The notes below the pieces were generated by a model. The model did not search any database and was not told the DNA's origin. It saw nothing but the letters and a program-made list of their open reading frames with translations. The position numbers and the translations under genes were made by a program. Shown one piece after another: positions 25,902-35,179 of a stretch of DNA of 64,000 bases. Position 1 is the stretch's first letter, and the number at the start of each line of letters is the position of its first letter. This DNA is from Mangrovicoccus sp. HB161399 (lineage in GTDB: Bacteria; Pseudomonadota; Alphaproteobacteria; Rhodobacterales; Rhodobacteraceae), in contig NZ_JAATVU010000004.1 of the NCBI RefSeq assembly GCF_013184745.1, positions 113,188-177,187 on the forward strand. The letters run 5' to 3'.

Positions 25902-26701
25902 CGGCAGTCCCGGCACCTGCGGGGTCCTTCCCCGCTGCACGGCGCTTCGGCGCCGTGCTCCCCCTGCTCCGCGGCGTGCTGGCGCTGGCGGCGGTGCTGG
26001 CCGCGGTCGAGCTGATCGTCATCGCGCTCGGCATCCGCCCCTATGTCCTGCCGCGCCCCTCGGCCGTGTTCGAGGCCATCCTGCGCACCCCCGCGGCCTA
26101 TCGCGACGCGATCATCCGCACCGGGCTGGAAACGCTCTACGGCTTCGCGGCCGGGGCGCTGTTCGGCATCGGCATCGGCATCGCCTTCTCGCGGCTGCGT
26201 TTCCTGCGCGAGACCGTCTTCCCGATCTTCATCGTGTCCCAGACCATCCCGGTGATCGCCTTCGGCGCGCTGGTCGTCATGTGGTTCGGCAACACGATCC
26301 TGGCGAAATCCGTGATCGTCTTCTACCTGACCTTCTTTCCGGTGACCGTGAACACGCTGCTGGGCATGCGTGCCGTCGACCAGAAGCAGGTACAGCTGCT
26401 GAAGAGCTTCGGCGCCTCCGAGGGCGAGATCCTGCGCAAGCTGCGCTTCCCGACCGCGCTGCCGCATATCTTCGTCGCGCTGCGCATCGCCTCCGCGCTC
26501 GGCCTGGCCGGCGCGGTCGTCGGCGAGTGGTTCGGCGACACGACCGGGCTGGGCGTCCTGCTGCTGCAGGGCATGTATGCCGAGAACATGGTCGCGATCT
26601 GGGCCAGCGTCTTCTGTTCCGCGCTTCTCGGCGTGGCGCTCTTCTCCGCCATCGGCTTCGCCGAGCGGCGCATCGTGTTCTGGGGAGGCAGCGACGCATG
26701 A
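25898..26701 (+). CDS. ABC transporter permease, SsuC/TauC/ThiX-like (first of two)
   Basis: The 267-residue permease has about six membrane segments. Its EAA loop is KQVQLLKSFGASEGEILRKLRFPTALPHIF, and GLAGAVVGEWFG marks the C-terminal part typical of the SsuC group. ATGA couplings link it to the binding-protein gene before it and to the second permease after it. Having two different permeases makes a heterodimeric channel likely. Confidence 0.9.
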   Translation: MTAVPAPAGSFPAARRFGAVLPLLRGVLALAAVLAAVELIVIALGIRPYVLPRPSAVFEAILRTPAAYRDAIIRTGLETLYGFAAGALFGIGIGIAFSRLRFLRETVFPIFIVSQTIPVIAFGALVVMWFGNTILAKSVIVFYLTFFPVTVNTLLGMRAVDQKQVQLLKSFGASEGEILRKLRFPTALPHIFVALRIASALGLAGAVVGEWFGDTTGLGVLLLQGMYAENMVAIWASVFCSALLGVALFSAIGFAERRIVFWGGSDA

Positions 26702-27459
26702 GCACCGATCCCATGGCTCCGTCCCGCCACGCGCTGGCGCGCGGCATCTTCGGCGGCGTGGCGCTGTTCCTGGTCTGGGAATTCGTCGCCCGCGGCTTCG
26801 ACCTGCCGAGCTACATCCTTCCGGCCGTCTCCGAGATCGTCGCCCGCATCTGGACCGCCCGCGCCGCCTTGGGCAATGCCGCGGCCTACACGCTGGGCGA
26901 GTCCGTCGCGGGCTACCTGCTGGGCGGCGCGATCGGCGTCGGCCTGGCGCTCTGCGTGACGCTGGTCCCGCCGCTGCGCAAGGTGATCGTGCCCGCGGCG
27001 ACCGCGGTGAACTCGGTCCCGGTCGTGGCCTTCTCGCCGCTGATCCTGCTGTGGTTCGGCATGGGCATGACCTCGAAGATCGTCATGGTCGCCGTGGCGG
27101 TCAGCTTCACCATGTTCGTCTCGGCGCTGGCGGGCTTCGACCGCGTCGACGAGCGCAGCGTCAACCTGATGCGCAGCTTCGGCGCCAGCCGCGCCGCCAT
27201 CCTGTGGAAGCTGCGCCTGCCGACCGCGCTGCCCCTGATCCTGTCGGGGATGCGGCTGTCCACCGTGCGCAGCCTGATCGTCGCCATCGTGACCGAGATG
27301 CTCGGCGCCTATGGCGGGCTCGGCTGGGTGATCTACCAGGCCGTGGTCGTCATCGACTTCGTGCAGGTCTGGGCCGCGATCTTCATCGCCTCGCTGGCCA
27401 GCCTCGCCTTCTTCGGCGTCGTCTCGTGGCTGGAGCGGCGGCTGGTCTTCTGGCGCTGA
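26698..27459 (+). CDS. ABC transporter permease, SsuC/TauC/ThiX-like (second of two)
   Basis: The 253-residue permease resembles its upstream partner. It shows NSVPVVAFSPLILLWFGMG, the EAA loop RSVNLMRSFGASRAAILWKLRLPTALPLIL and a terminal membrane anchor ending RRLVFWR, almost the same ending as the partner (RRIVFWGG). The pair therefore arose by duplication. It is the last gene of the plus-strand arm; a hairpin follows 13 bases after the stop. Confidence 0.9.
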   Translation: MSTDPMAPSRHALARGIFGGVALFLVWEFVARGFDLPSYILPAVSEIVARIWTARAALGNAAAYTLGESVAGYLLGGAIGVGLALCVTLVPPLRKVIVPAATAVNSVPVVAFSPLILLWFGMGMTSKIVMVAVAVSFTMFVSALAGFDRVDERSVNLMRSFGASRAAILWKLRLPTALPLILSGMRLSTVRSLIVAIVTEMLGAYGGLGWVIYQAVVVIDFVQVWAAIFIASLASLAFFGVVSWLERRLVFWR

Positions 27460-27472
27460 GACGCCCGCACCG

Positions 27473-27499
27473 GGGTGTGGCCGGCGACAGGCCGCACCC
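27473..27499 (+). terminator. Hairpin after the plus-strand catabolic operon
   Basis: GGGTGTGGCC (27473-27482) pairs with GGCCGCACCC (27490-27499) with one G-T wobble and a 7-base loop. It starts 13 bases after the last permease stop. There is no T-tract, so factor-independent termination is uncertain. Confidence 0.4.
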
Positions 27500-27582
27500 G
27501 CCGCTGACCTGACGCGCTTGCAGCCGCGCGCCCGGGCAGCCATCATGGCCCAGGGAATTCCGCGGCAGGAGGGTCCGGCAGC

Positions 27583-28581
27583 TTGGCAGACACGGCAGGA
27601 CAGCCCCCCGGGGCAGCGGCCCCGCTTCCCGGGCTCGCGGCGCGGCTGGGCGCGAACGGGCGCCAGCTCGACTACCTGGTCAATCCCGATCCCGCCCGCG
27701 GCATCGCCTATGTCGAGACGCCGAAAGTCGCCTGCACCGCCGTCAAGGACTTCATGCAGTCCCGCGCCGCCGGGCGCCCGCCCTCCTCCGGGCTGGCCCG
27801 CGTGCATGACCGCGACGCCTCGCCCCTGCCGCGGCTCAGTGCGCTGCCGGTGCCCCAGCGCCGGGCCATCCTGTTCGGGCCGGTCCGCCGCTTCTCCTTC
27901 ACGCGCAACCCCTTCACGAGGGTCCTGTCGGGCTATCTCGACAAGCTGGTCGCCAGCAGCTGGGAACGCAGCCGCCACCTGCCCCGGCTCGGCCTGCCGC
28001 CGGACGCCATGCCCGATTTCCCCGCCTTCCTGCGCGCGCTTGCCTCGCGGCCGGAAAGCGCGCGCGACATCCATTTCGCCGATCAGAGCCGGCTGCTGAT
28101 GCTCGGCGACGTCGCCTACGACTTCCTCGGCGCCTTCGAGACCTTCGGCGGGGATTTCGCCGAGGCGAAGCGGCGCTATTACGGAGGGGCGGAGGAGGCT
28201 GCCGAGGCCGGGCCGGGCCGCCACCATGCCACCGGCGCGGGCGGCAAGCTGGCCGGGCACTATGGACCGGCGGAAATCGCCCTGGTCCGCAAACTCTATG
28301 CCCGCGATTTCGAGCTGCTCGGCTATTCGACGGAATTGGAGGAGGCAGGGCTGCCGCCCGTCCGGACGGAGCCGCCGCAGCGTTCGGTCCGCCTTGCGGC
28401 CCGCAGGCTGGGCCTGCCGGATCCCGCCGGCGCGCCCGCCGCCTTCCGCGCCGCGCTGGATGCCGCGGAGGCCGGCGGCCGCCTCCCGCCGGAACGCGCC
28501 GCCAACCTGCGCCGCCGTGCCGGGGAGGAGTGTCCCCTCGGCCCGGGGGTCAGTCCCGCGGAAACTCCACGAAGCCGTTGA
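27583..28581 (+). CDS. Sulfotransferase family 2 protein (TTG start)
   Basis: The 332-residue protein has both PAPS-binding motifs. The 5'-phosphosulfate loop is YVETPKVACTAVKDFM (residues ~43-58) and the 3'-phosphate motif is FSFTRNPFTRVLSGYLDKL. Such enzymes sulfate carbohydrates or exopolysaccharide. The start is TTG with AGGAGGG ten bases upstream; no in-frame ATG precedes the first motif. The C-terminal ~80 residues are Pro/Arg rich. It ends by overlapping, tail to tail, the 3' end of the convergent 550-residue gene by 32 bases. Confidence 0.82.
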   Translation: MADTAGQPPGAAAPLPGLAARLGANGRQLDYLVNPDPARGIAYVETPKVACTAVKDFMQSRAAGRPPSSGLARVHDRDASPLPRLSALPVPQRRAILFGPVRRFSFTRNPFTRVLSGYLDKLVASSWERSRHLPRLGLPPDAMPDFPAFLRALASRPESARDIHFADQSRLLMLGDVAYDFLGAFETFGGDFAEAKRRYYGGAEEAAEAGPGRHHATGAGGKLAGHYGPAEIALVRKLYARDFELLGYSTELEEAGLPPVRTEPPQRSVRLAARRLGLPDPAGAPAAFRAALDAAEAGGRLPPERAANLRRRAGEECPLGPGVSPAETPRSR

Positions 28582-30202
28582 CGTCGAGATTGCGGATCGC
28601 TCCGTCCTGCGCATGGACCGATGCCGAGAGCGCCGCATTCTGGTCGATCCACCACAGGTCGGGCGACCCCGGAACGCTGAACTGCATCTCGAGGAACAGC
28701 CGCATGTGCGTGGCGAAGGCCAGGCCTTCCGGACCATAGGGCAGATAGAGGCTGTTCACCGTGATCCGCTGCCACGGATAGCAGTAGCGCGGGGAGATGC
28801 GCAGCCCGATCCGGTCGCGCGGCTGCCCGGTCCGGGCGAAGAACGCGGCGGCGCTTTCCCGGAAGAGGATGTCGATGTCGAAGACGAAGACCGGCCTGCG
28901 GCGGGTCCGCATCAGCTCGGGCGCGATCAGGTAGCGCAGGCTGGCGTAATAGGCCCGCTCCTCCGGCAGCCCGCCGAGCAGCCGCAGCTCGATGCCGCCG
29001 AGTTCCGCTGCAAGCGCCTGCAGGCGCTCGGCCAGGTCCGGGTCCGGATTGGCGACGGCCAGCACGATATCCGCCTCGCCTGCCGCGCGGCAGCTGCGCA
29101 GCGCGGCCTCGCCATGCTCCGCCGCATAGACCCTGTCCGCCGCCATCAGCACCACCGGCGCCTCGCCTGCCTGCGGCGGCAGGGCCGGCGCGGCGCGTGC
29201 CATCCGGTCGAGCCCCGCGCAGGTTCCGCGCTCGACCCGGGTGGACAGGCCGCGGTTCCACGGCCCGAACCAGGCCGGGTCCCAGGCCGGAAGCTGCGGA
29301 ACAAGCGCCCAGTACCGGTCCCAGTCGCCGCGCCAGAGCGCCTGCGCCGCCAGGTAGGCCAGGCCCGGCGTCATGCCGAAGCGGCCCAGCCCCGGCCGCG
29401 CGAAGAACGCGTCGCAGCCCGCGTCCCGGCCGTCTCCCTTCATCTGGCAGTAGGCCGCGGCGTCGAAGGCGCGGTGCGCCTCCCGGCCGGTCCCGGCGCG
29501 CGCGATGGCGGCGAAGTCCATGCGGCCCTTGTTCATCCTCTTCGCGCCGATATGCTGCCAGGCCTCGCGGAAGGTCGGCGAATCCGGGCTGCGCGCCTGT
29601 CGCGGCCCGCCGAAGGCCAGCCGGTAGCCCCGGCCCGCGGGCACCGGCAGCCGCAGGCGCCTGGCGTGGAAGGCGGCAAATCGCCGATCGGCGGGATAGC
29701 CGAGCAGCCGGAAATCCGCGGCATGCAGGCTGCGGACGCGCCTTGCCGCGTCCCGCGGGATGGCGGGAGGTCCGGGCAGCGCCTCCGGAGCCGCGACATC
29801 CGCGGCGCCGAACAGCTCCGCCAGCAGCGCCGGGAGGTCGGTGCCGAGCGCCTCGGCATGGATCACGTGGTCGAAGGCGACGGCGCCGCCGCCCAGAAGC
29901 TCCGCCTGACCGGGCGGCGGCGCCTCCGCCAGCAGCTCCAGCAGGCCGGTCCCCGCGGCTTCCGCCATCGCGGCGAGCCGCGCGTACGGGTTGCGAACGG
30001 CCGCCACCCGCAGCAGGCCCGGCTCCGCAAGCGCCGGATGGTCGGCGGGCAGCAGGCGTCCCTCGTCCCCGGCGGCTTCGCGGAAGGCGGCGGACAGCAG
30101 CTCCGGCACCACGCCCGGCAGCAGCCACAGCGCGACGCGCTTTCCCTTCGCCCCGAGAAGGAGGCAGTCTGCTGCCATGATGTCCGCCATGCCGAATTCC
30201 AT
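28550..30202 (-). CDS. Protein with sulfotransferase-like N-terminal and glycosyltransferase-like C-terminal parts
   Basis: The 550-residue protein is not a recognised single family. In the first ~200 residues AAVRNPYARLAAMAEAAG resembles a sulfotransferase 3'-phosphate motif and RRVRSLHAADFRLLGYPAD resembles the C-terminal end of family 2 sulfotransferases (compare YARDFELLGYSTE in the neighbour). A clear 5'-phosphosulfate loop is missing, so this part may be inactive. Residues ~330-550 look like a nucleotide-sugar transferase fold with DxD motif VFVFDIDILFRES and the late WWIDQNAAL. It converges on and overlaps the sulfotransferase gene. The likely role is glycan decoration, without proof. 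Confidence 0.6.
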   Translation of the reverse strand: MEFGMADIMAADCLLLGAKGKRVALWLLPGVVPELLSAAFREAAGDEGRLLPADHPALAEPGLLRVAAVRNPYARLAAMAEAAGTGLLELLAEAPPPGQAELLGGGAVAFDHVIHAEALGTDLPALLAELFGAADVAAPEALPGPPAIPRDAARRVRSLHAADFRLLGYPADRRFAAFHARRLRLPVPAGRGYRLAFGGPRQARSPDSPTFREAWQHIGAKRMNKGRMDFAAIARAGTGREAHRAFDAAAYCQMKGDGRDAGCDAFFARPGLGRFGMTPGLAYLAAQALWRGDWDRYWALVPQLPAWDPAWFGPWNRGLSTRVERGTCAGLDRMARAAPALPPQAGEAPVVLMAADRVYAAEHGEAALRSCRAAGEADIVLAVANPDPDLAERLQALAAELGGIELRLLGGLPEERAYYASLRYLIAPELMRTRRRPVFVFDIDILFRESAAAFFARTGQPRDRIGLRISPRYCYPWQRITVNSLYLPYGPEGLAFATHMRLFLEMQFSVPGSPDLWWIDQNAALSASVHAQDGAIRNLDVNGFVEFPRD

Positions 30203-30298
30203 CCTGCCGGTCCCCTGTCCCTGCCGGGAGATGCCGCGACCCTAACCCGGATGGGCATGCGGCAGGCTGCGGCAAATCTTCGGCCGCCGGGCAGCGCG

Positions 30299-31720
30299 TC
30301 AGAACGCCGTTTCGCGCCAGAAGACCGGCGTCAGCAGCACCAGCGCGGTCAGCATCTCCAGCCGTCCGAGCAGCATGCCGAAGACCAGCACAAGCTTCTC
30401 GGGATCGGTCAGCGCCTCGAAATTCCCGGCTGGGCCGATCACAGTGCCGACCCCCGGCCCGACATTGGCCAGCGCGGTCAGCGCGCCGCTGGCCGCCGTC
30501 GCCATGTCCAGCCCCAGCAGCGACAGCACGAGCGACAGCACCGCGAAGGTCGCGAAGTAGAACAGGAAGAACGAGCTGACGCCGTTCAGCACGTCCTCCT
30601 CGACGCGGCGCCCCTCGTAGCGGACGGTGACGATGCGGCTCGGCGACTGGATCGTCTTGATCTGCGCCACCACCGCGCGCGCTGCCAGCAGCCAGCGCAT
30701 CGCCTTGGCCCCGCCGGCGGTCGAGCCGGTGCAGCCGCCGACTGCCGTCAGCACGAAGAAGGCCGCCGCCGCGAACGGACCCCAGGTCGTGTAGTCGGTG
30801 CTGGCATAGCCGGTGGTCGTCACCACCGAGACCACGTTGAAGGCCACAAGCCGCAGCGCATCGGAGGCGGGCATGCCGCTGGAGACGGTGAGCCAGGCGG
30901 TGAGGCCGAAGATGGTGACCGACAGGGTCCAGACCATCGCCTCGATCTGCTCGCTGCGGTAGATGCCCCGGTAGTACACCCGGATGTACCAGGCGAAGGG
31001 CAGCGCGCCGAGGAACATGAAGAAGGTGCAGGCCCATTGCAGGAACGGGCTGGAGAAATGGCCGAAGGAGGCGTCGTAGCCGGAATAGCCGCCGGTGGAG
31101 AGCGTCGTCATCGCATGGGTCACGGCGTCGAAGACATTCATGCCGCCCGCGACATAGACCACCGCGCAGAGCGCGATCAGCCCCAGATAGACCGTGAGCG
31201 TCGCCGCGGCGAAGCCGGCCGCGTTGCGCAGCTCCTTCTCGCCCTTGTCCGAACTCTCGGTGCGGAACAGCTGCATGCCGCCGACGCGCAGGATGGGCAG
31301 CAGCGCCATGCCGGTCACGATGAACCCGACCCCGCCCACCGCCTGCAGCGTGGCGCGCCAGAAGATCACGCCCCGCGGCGTGCCGTCGAGGCCGCTCATC
31401 ACCGTGGCGCCGGTGGTCGTGATGCCCGACATCGCCTCGAAGAGCGCATCGGTGCCGGGCAGCGACCACATCCCCAAGGGCACCGCCCCGGCCAGCGCGG
31501 CCGTCATCCAGACCGAGGTGGTCAGCAGGAAGATATGCGGACGCCGCAGCCCCTCGGGCGAGGAGGCGCTGGCGAGGCTGACCAGCGCGCCCACGGTTCC
31601 GGTCACGATCGCGGCAAGGCCGAAGCTGGCCGCGGTGGCATGGAAGAACAGGGCGTCGACCGCCATCAGCGCGGCGAAGAACTGCAGCACCAGCCCGTTC
31701 ACGAAGATCACAAAGCGCAT
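30299..31720 (-). CDS. trkH: Trk-type potassium uptake channel subunit TrkH
   Basis: The 473-residue membrane protein carries the four K+ selectivity-filter-like loops of the family: SGITTTGATVMSGLD, MTTLSTGGYSGYD, VVSVVTTTGYASTDY and ALANVGPGVGTVIG. The GGCTGSTAGGAKAMR segment is the conserved TrkH/KtrB loop before the third unit. It pairs in other bacteria with the cytosolic TrkA gating ring; no trkA is in this window. The start is the ATG before the first membrane helix, with GGAGGG about 12 bases upstream. Confidence 0.92.
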   Translation of the reverse strand: MRFVIFVNGLVLQFFAALMAVDALFFHATAASFGLAAIVTGTVGALVSLASASSPEGLRRPHIFLLTTSVWMTAALAGAVPLGMWSLPGTDALFEAMSGITTTGATVMSGLDGTPRGVIFWRATLQAVGGVGFIVTGMALLPILRVGGMQLFRTESSDKGEKELRNAAGFAAATLTVYLGLIALCAVVYVAGGMNVFDAVTHAMTTLSTGGYSGYDASFGHFSSPFLQWACTFFMFLGALPFAWYIRVYYRGIYRSEQIEAMVWTLSVTIFGLTAWLTVSSGMPASDALRLVAFNVVSVVTTTGYASTDYTTWGPFAAAAFFVLTAVGGCTGSTAGGAKAMRWLLAARAVVAQIKTIQSPSRIVTVRYEGRRVEEDVLNGVSSFFLFYFATFAVLSLVLSLLGLDMATAASGALTALANVGPGVGTVIGPAGNFEALTDPEKLVLVFGMLLGRLEMLTALVLLTPVFWRETAF

Positions 31721-32169
31721 ATCGAGCTGCCACCCTCCGGACCGGCGCGCCTGCCCGGGCCGAAATCCGCTGCCTGCCGCGTCAGTGCAGGGAGCGGAGG
31801 AACCGGAACACGCGGCCGATCTTATTGCAGCCCCGGCGGACGGACAATCCTCCTGCCGCCGCCCGGGACCTCCTCCGGCCGGGACCGGTTCCGCGGGCCT
31901 GCCGCCTGCCCGCCGCGGCAGCGGCAGCTGGCGACATTTCGGGCACCGGGAGAACCTGTCGAAAAAGCCGCAGTTTGTCGGCCTGTCGCGCTTGGCAGGA
32001 GAGGGATTCTGTGCCGAAAATGGGGACCAGCGCCCTGTGCGACAGCAGAACCGCTTGCTGCCGGTCCGCACGTGGTATACGGATGTACACAATAGGCAGG
32101 CCGTTTCCCGCGACAGCGGGTTGCGGCCGTGTTTTCTCGCTGAGACCAGCACCGGAACCAGGGATCGTC
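31721..32169. other. Intergenic region between trkH and acnB
   Basis: The 449-base stretch separates two divergent genes and must hold both promoters. A TTGCTG / TATACG pair with 15-base spacing occurs near 32058-32084 ahead of acnB, and a small TGTACA palindrome lies close by. Neither is convincing. Frames running through it lack coding character. Confidence 0.35.
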
Positions 32170-34959
32170 ATGAGCTTGTACACAGACTACCTAGCTGAAA
32201 TCGAAACGCGCAAAGCGGAAGGCCTGCATCCCAAGCCCATCGATGATGGCGCGCTGGTCGGCGAGCTGATCGCACAGATCGAAGATGCCGGGAACGAGTA
32301 CCGGAAGGATTCGCTCGAGTTCTTCATCTACAACACCCTGCCCGGCACGACGAGCGCCGCAGGCGTCAAGGCCGCCTTCCTGAAGAAGATCATCCTGGGC
32401 GAGTCCGTCGTCCCGGAAATTACCCCGGCCTTCGCCTTCGAGCTGCTGTCGCACATGAAGGGCGGCCCGTCGGTCGCGGTGCTGCTGGATCTGGCGCTCG
32501 GCGAGGATGCCGGGATCGCGGCGCAGGCCGGCGACGTGCTGAAGACCCAGGTCTTCCTCTACGACGCCGACATGGCCAGCCTGAAGGCCGCCTTCGAGGC
32601 CGGCAACGCGGTCGCCAAGGACATCCTGGAAAGCTATGCGAAGGCCGAGTTCTTCACCAAGCTTCCCGAGGTCGAGGACGAGATCAAGGTCGTCACCTAC
32701 ATCGCCGCGGAAGGCGACATCTCCACCGACCTGCTGTCGCCGGGCAACCAGGCGCATTCGCGCTCGGACCGCGAGCTGCACGGCAAGTGCATGATCTCCC
32801 CCGAGGCGCAGAAGGAAATCCAGGAGCTGCAGGCGCAGCACCCGGACAAGCGCGTCATGCTGATCGCCGAGAAGGGCACCATGGGCGTGGGCTCGTCGCG
32901 GATGTCGGGCGTGAACAACGTCGCGCTCTGGACCGGCAAGCCGACCAGCCCCTACGTTCCCTTCGTGAACTACGCGCCGGTCGTCGCGGGCACCAATGGC
33001 ATCTCGCCGATCTTCCTGACCACCGTGGGCGTCACCGGCGGCATCGGCCTCGACCTGAAGAACTGGGTCAAGAAGCTCGACGCAGACGGCAAGCCGCTGC
33101 TGAACAACGAGGGCAACCCGATCCTCGAGCAGAAATACTCGGTCGCCACCGGCACCGTCCTGTCCATCGACACCAAGGGCAAGAAGCTGAAGTCGGAAGA
33201 AGGCGAAGAGCTCGCCGATGTCGCTTCCGCCTTCACGCCCCAGAAGGTCGAATTCATGAAGGCGGGCTCGTCCTATGCCATCGTCTTCGGCAAGAAGCTG
33301 CAGACCTTCGCCGCCGAGACGCTGGGCGTCGAGCCGACCCCGGTCTTCGCGCCGAACAAGGAAGTCACCGCCGAGGGCCAGGGCCTGACCGCGGTCGAGA
33401 AGATCTTCAACCGCAACGCGCTCGGCGTGCCGAAGGGCAAGGTCCTCTACGCCGGCTCGGATGTCCGCGTGAAGGTGAACATCGTCGGTTCGCAGGACAC
33501 CACCGGCCTGATGACCGCGCAGGAGCTGGAGGCCATGGCGGCCACCGTGATCTCCTCCACCGTGGACGCGGCCTACCAGTCGGGCTGCCACACCGCGTCG
33601 GTCTGGGACAAGAAGGCCCAGGCGAACATCCCGAAGCTCATGTCCTTCATGAACAACTTCGGCGTGGTGACCGCGCGTGATCCGAAGGGCCAGTATCACT
33701 CGATGACCGACGTGATCCACAAGGTGCTCAATGACATCACCGTGGACGACTGGGACGTCATCGTGGGCGGCGACAGCCACACCCGCATGTCGAAGGGCGT
33801 CGCCTTCGGCGCCGACTCCGGCACCGTGGCGCTGGCGCTGGCGACCGGCGAGGCGACCATGCCGATCCCCGAGTCCGTGAAGGTCACCTTCAAGGGCAAG
33901 ATGAAGGACTACATGGACTTCCGCGACGTGGTCCACGCCACCCAGGCACAGATGCTGGCGCAGCACGGCGACAACGTCTTCCAGGGACGGATCATCGAGG
34001 TCCATATCGGCACGCTGCTGGCCGACCAGGCCTTCACCTTCACCGACTGGACCGCGGAGATGAAGGCCAAGGCCTCCATCTGCATCTCCAACGACGAGAC
34101 GCTGATCGGCTCGCTGGAGCTGGCCAAGCACCGCATCCAGGTGATGATCGACAAGGGCATGGACAACGAGGCAGGCACGCTCGCGGGCCTGATCGCCAAG
34201 GCCGACAAGCGCATCGCCGAGATCAAGTCGGGCGAGAAGCCCGCGCTGAAGCCGGATGCCAACGCCAAGTACTTCGCCGAAGTCGTCGTCGATCTCGACC
34301 TGATCGACGAGCCGATGATCGCGGACCCGGACGTCAACAACGCCGATCCGTCGCGCCGCTACACCCACGACACCATCCGTCCGATCTCCTACTACGGCTC
34401 GGAGAAGAAGGTGGACCTGGGCTTCGTCGGCTCCTGCATGGTGCACAAGGGCGACATGAAGATCGTCGCCCAGATGCTGAAGAACCTGGAAAAGGCGAAC
34501 GGCAAGGTCGAGTTCAAGGCGCCCCTCGTGGTTGCCGCGCCGACCTACAACATCATCGACGAACTGAAGGAAGAGGGCGACTGGGAAATCCTCCAGAAGT
34601 ACTCGGGCTTCGAGTTCGACGACCTGTTCCCCAAGACCCAGAACCGCACCGAGTACGAGAACATCCTCTATCTCGAGCGTCCCGGCTGCAACCTCTGCAT
34701 GGGCAACCAGGAGAAGGCCGCGAAGGGCGACACCGTGCTGGCGACCTCGACCCGCCTGTTCCAGGGCCGCGTCGTGGAAGACAGCGCCGAGAAGAAGGGC
34801 GAGTCGCTGCTGGCTTCGACCCCGGTCGTGGTGCTGTCGGCCATCCTCGGCCGCACGCCGTCGGCGGACGAGTACAAGGCCGCGGTCGAAGGCATCGACC
34901 TGACCAAGTTCGCGCCGCCGACCGCAGCGCCCGCGGCGTCGGATTCGGTGCATTTCTGA
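32170..34959 (+). CDS. acnB: Aconitate hydratase B (bifunctional aconitase / 2-methylisocitrate dehydratase)
   Basis: The 929-residue enzyme shows the AcnB domain order, with the HEAT-like domain at the N terminus (residues ~1-165) rather than a C-terminal swivel. Iron-sulfur cluster cysteines lie in GSCMVHKG and in PGCNLCMGNQ. Substrate-site blocks include GGDSHTRMSKGVAFGADSG and LLADQAFTFTDWT. It interconverts citrate and isocitrate in the TCA cycle and can serve the methylcitrate cycle. It is about 60 residues longer than the E. coli enzyme, with the extra length spread over insertions and an Ala/Pro C-terminal tail. The start is the ATG beginning MSLYTDYLAEIETRK. It is monocistronic and followed by a strong hairpin. 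Confidence 0.96.
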   Translation: MSLYTDYLAEIETRKAEGLHPKPIDDGALVGELIAQIEDAGNEYRKDSLEFFIYNTLPGTTSAAGVKAAFLKKIILGESVVPEITPAFAFELLSHMKGGPSVAVLLDLALGEDAGIAAQAGDVLKTQVFLYDADMASLKAAFEAGNAVAKDILESYAKAEFFTKLPEVEDEIKVVTYIAAEGDISTDLLSPGNQAHSRSDRELHGKCMISPEAQKEIQELQAQHPDKRVMLIAEKGTMGVGSSRMSGVNNVALWTGKPTSPYVPFVNYAPVVAGTNGISPIFLTTVGVTGGIGLDLKNWVKKLDADGKPLLNNEGNPILEQKYSVATGTVLSIDTKGKKLKSEEGEELADVASAFTPQKVEFMKAGSSYAIVFGKKLQTFAAETLGVEPTPVFAPNKEVTAEGQGLTAVEKIFNRNALGVPKGKVLYAGSDVRVKVNIVGSQDTTGLMTAQELEAMAATVISSTVDAAYQSGCHTASVWDKKAQANIPKLMSFMNNFGVVTARDPKGQYHSMTDVIHKVLNDITVDDWDVIVGGDSHTRMSKGVAFGADSGTVALALATGEATMPIPESVKVTFKGKMKDYMDFRDVVHATQAQMLAQHGDNVFQGRIIEVHIGTLLADQAFTFTDWTAEMKAKASICISNDETLIGSLELAKHRIQVMIDKGMDNEAGTLAGLIAKADKRIAEIKSGEKPALKPDANAKYFAEVVVDLDLIDEPMIADPDVNNADPSRRYTHDTIRPISYYGSEKKVDLGFVGSCMVHKGDMKIVAQMLKNLEKANGKVEFKAPLVVAAPTYNIIDELKEEGDWEILQKYSGFEFDDLFPKTQNRTEYENILYLERPGCNLCMGNQEKAAKGDTVLATSTRLFQGRVVEDSAEKKGESLLASTPVVVLSAILGRTPSADEYKAAVEGIDLTKFAPPTAAPAASDSVHF

Positions 34960-35011
34960 CCGGACGGGCTCCGGCCCTGCGGGCCTGCGGGCCCGGGCCG
35001 CAATGACATCG

Positions 35012-35044
35012 AAGGGGCAGCGCCGGAAACCGGCGCTGCCCCTT
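35012..35044. terminator. Strong bidirectional terminator hairpin between acnB and the GH16 gene
   Basis: A perfect 15-bp stem (35012-35026 / 35030-35044) with an AAA loop lies 52 bases after the acnB stop. It begins AAGGGGCAGCGCCGG on one side and ends CCCCTT on the other. The A and T ends make it usable from both strands, suiting its position between convergent genes. Confidence 0.8.
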
Positions 35045-35179
35045 CTGCATCCGGGCGGCCGCGGCACGGCCGCCATCCGGCCGCCGGAAACCGGATCGCG
35101 CACCTTCATTCCCTCAGGGGAGGCCCCCGTGCAGCACCGCGTGCAGGGATGCCGGGCGGCTCCTCCCTTCCCTTGCAGC

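Noticed and set aside
28226..32095. Very long open frame of 1289 codons on the plus strand, and a long opposite-strand frame 28323-31733
   Set aside because: Both run across well-supported genes (sulfotransferase, fusion protein, trkH) in other frames. Their translations are Arg/Pro/Gly/Gln rich with no domain. Such frames are an artefact of ~70% GC DNA.
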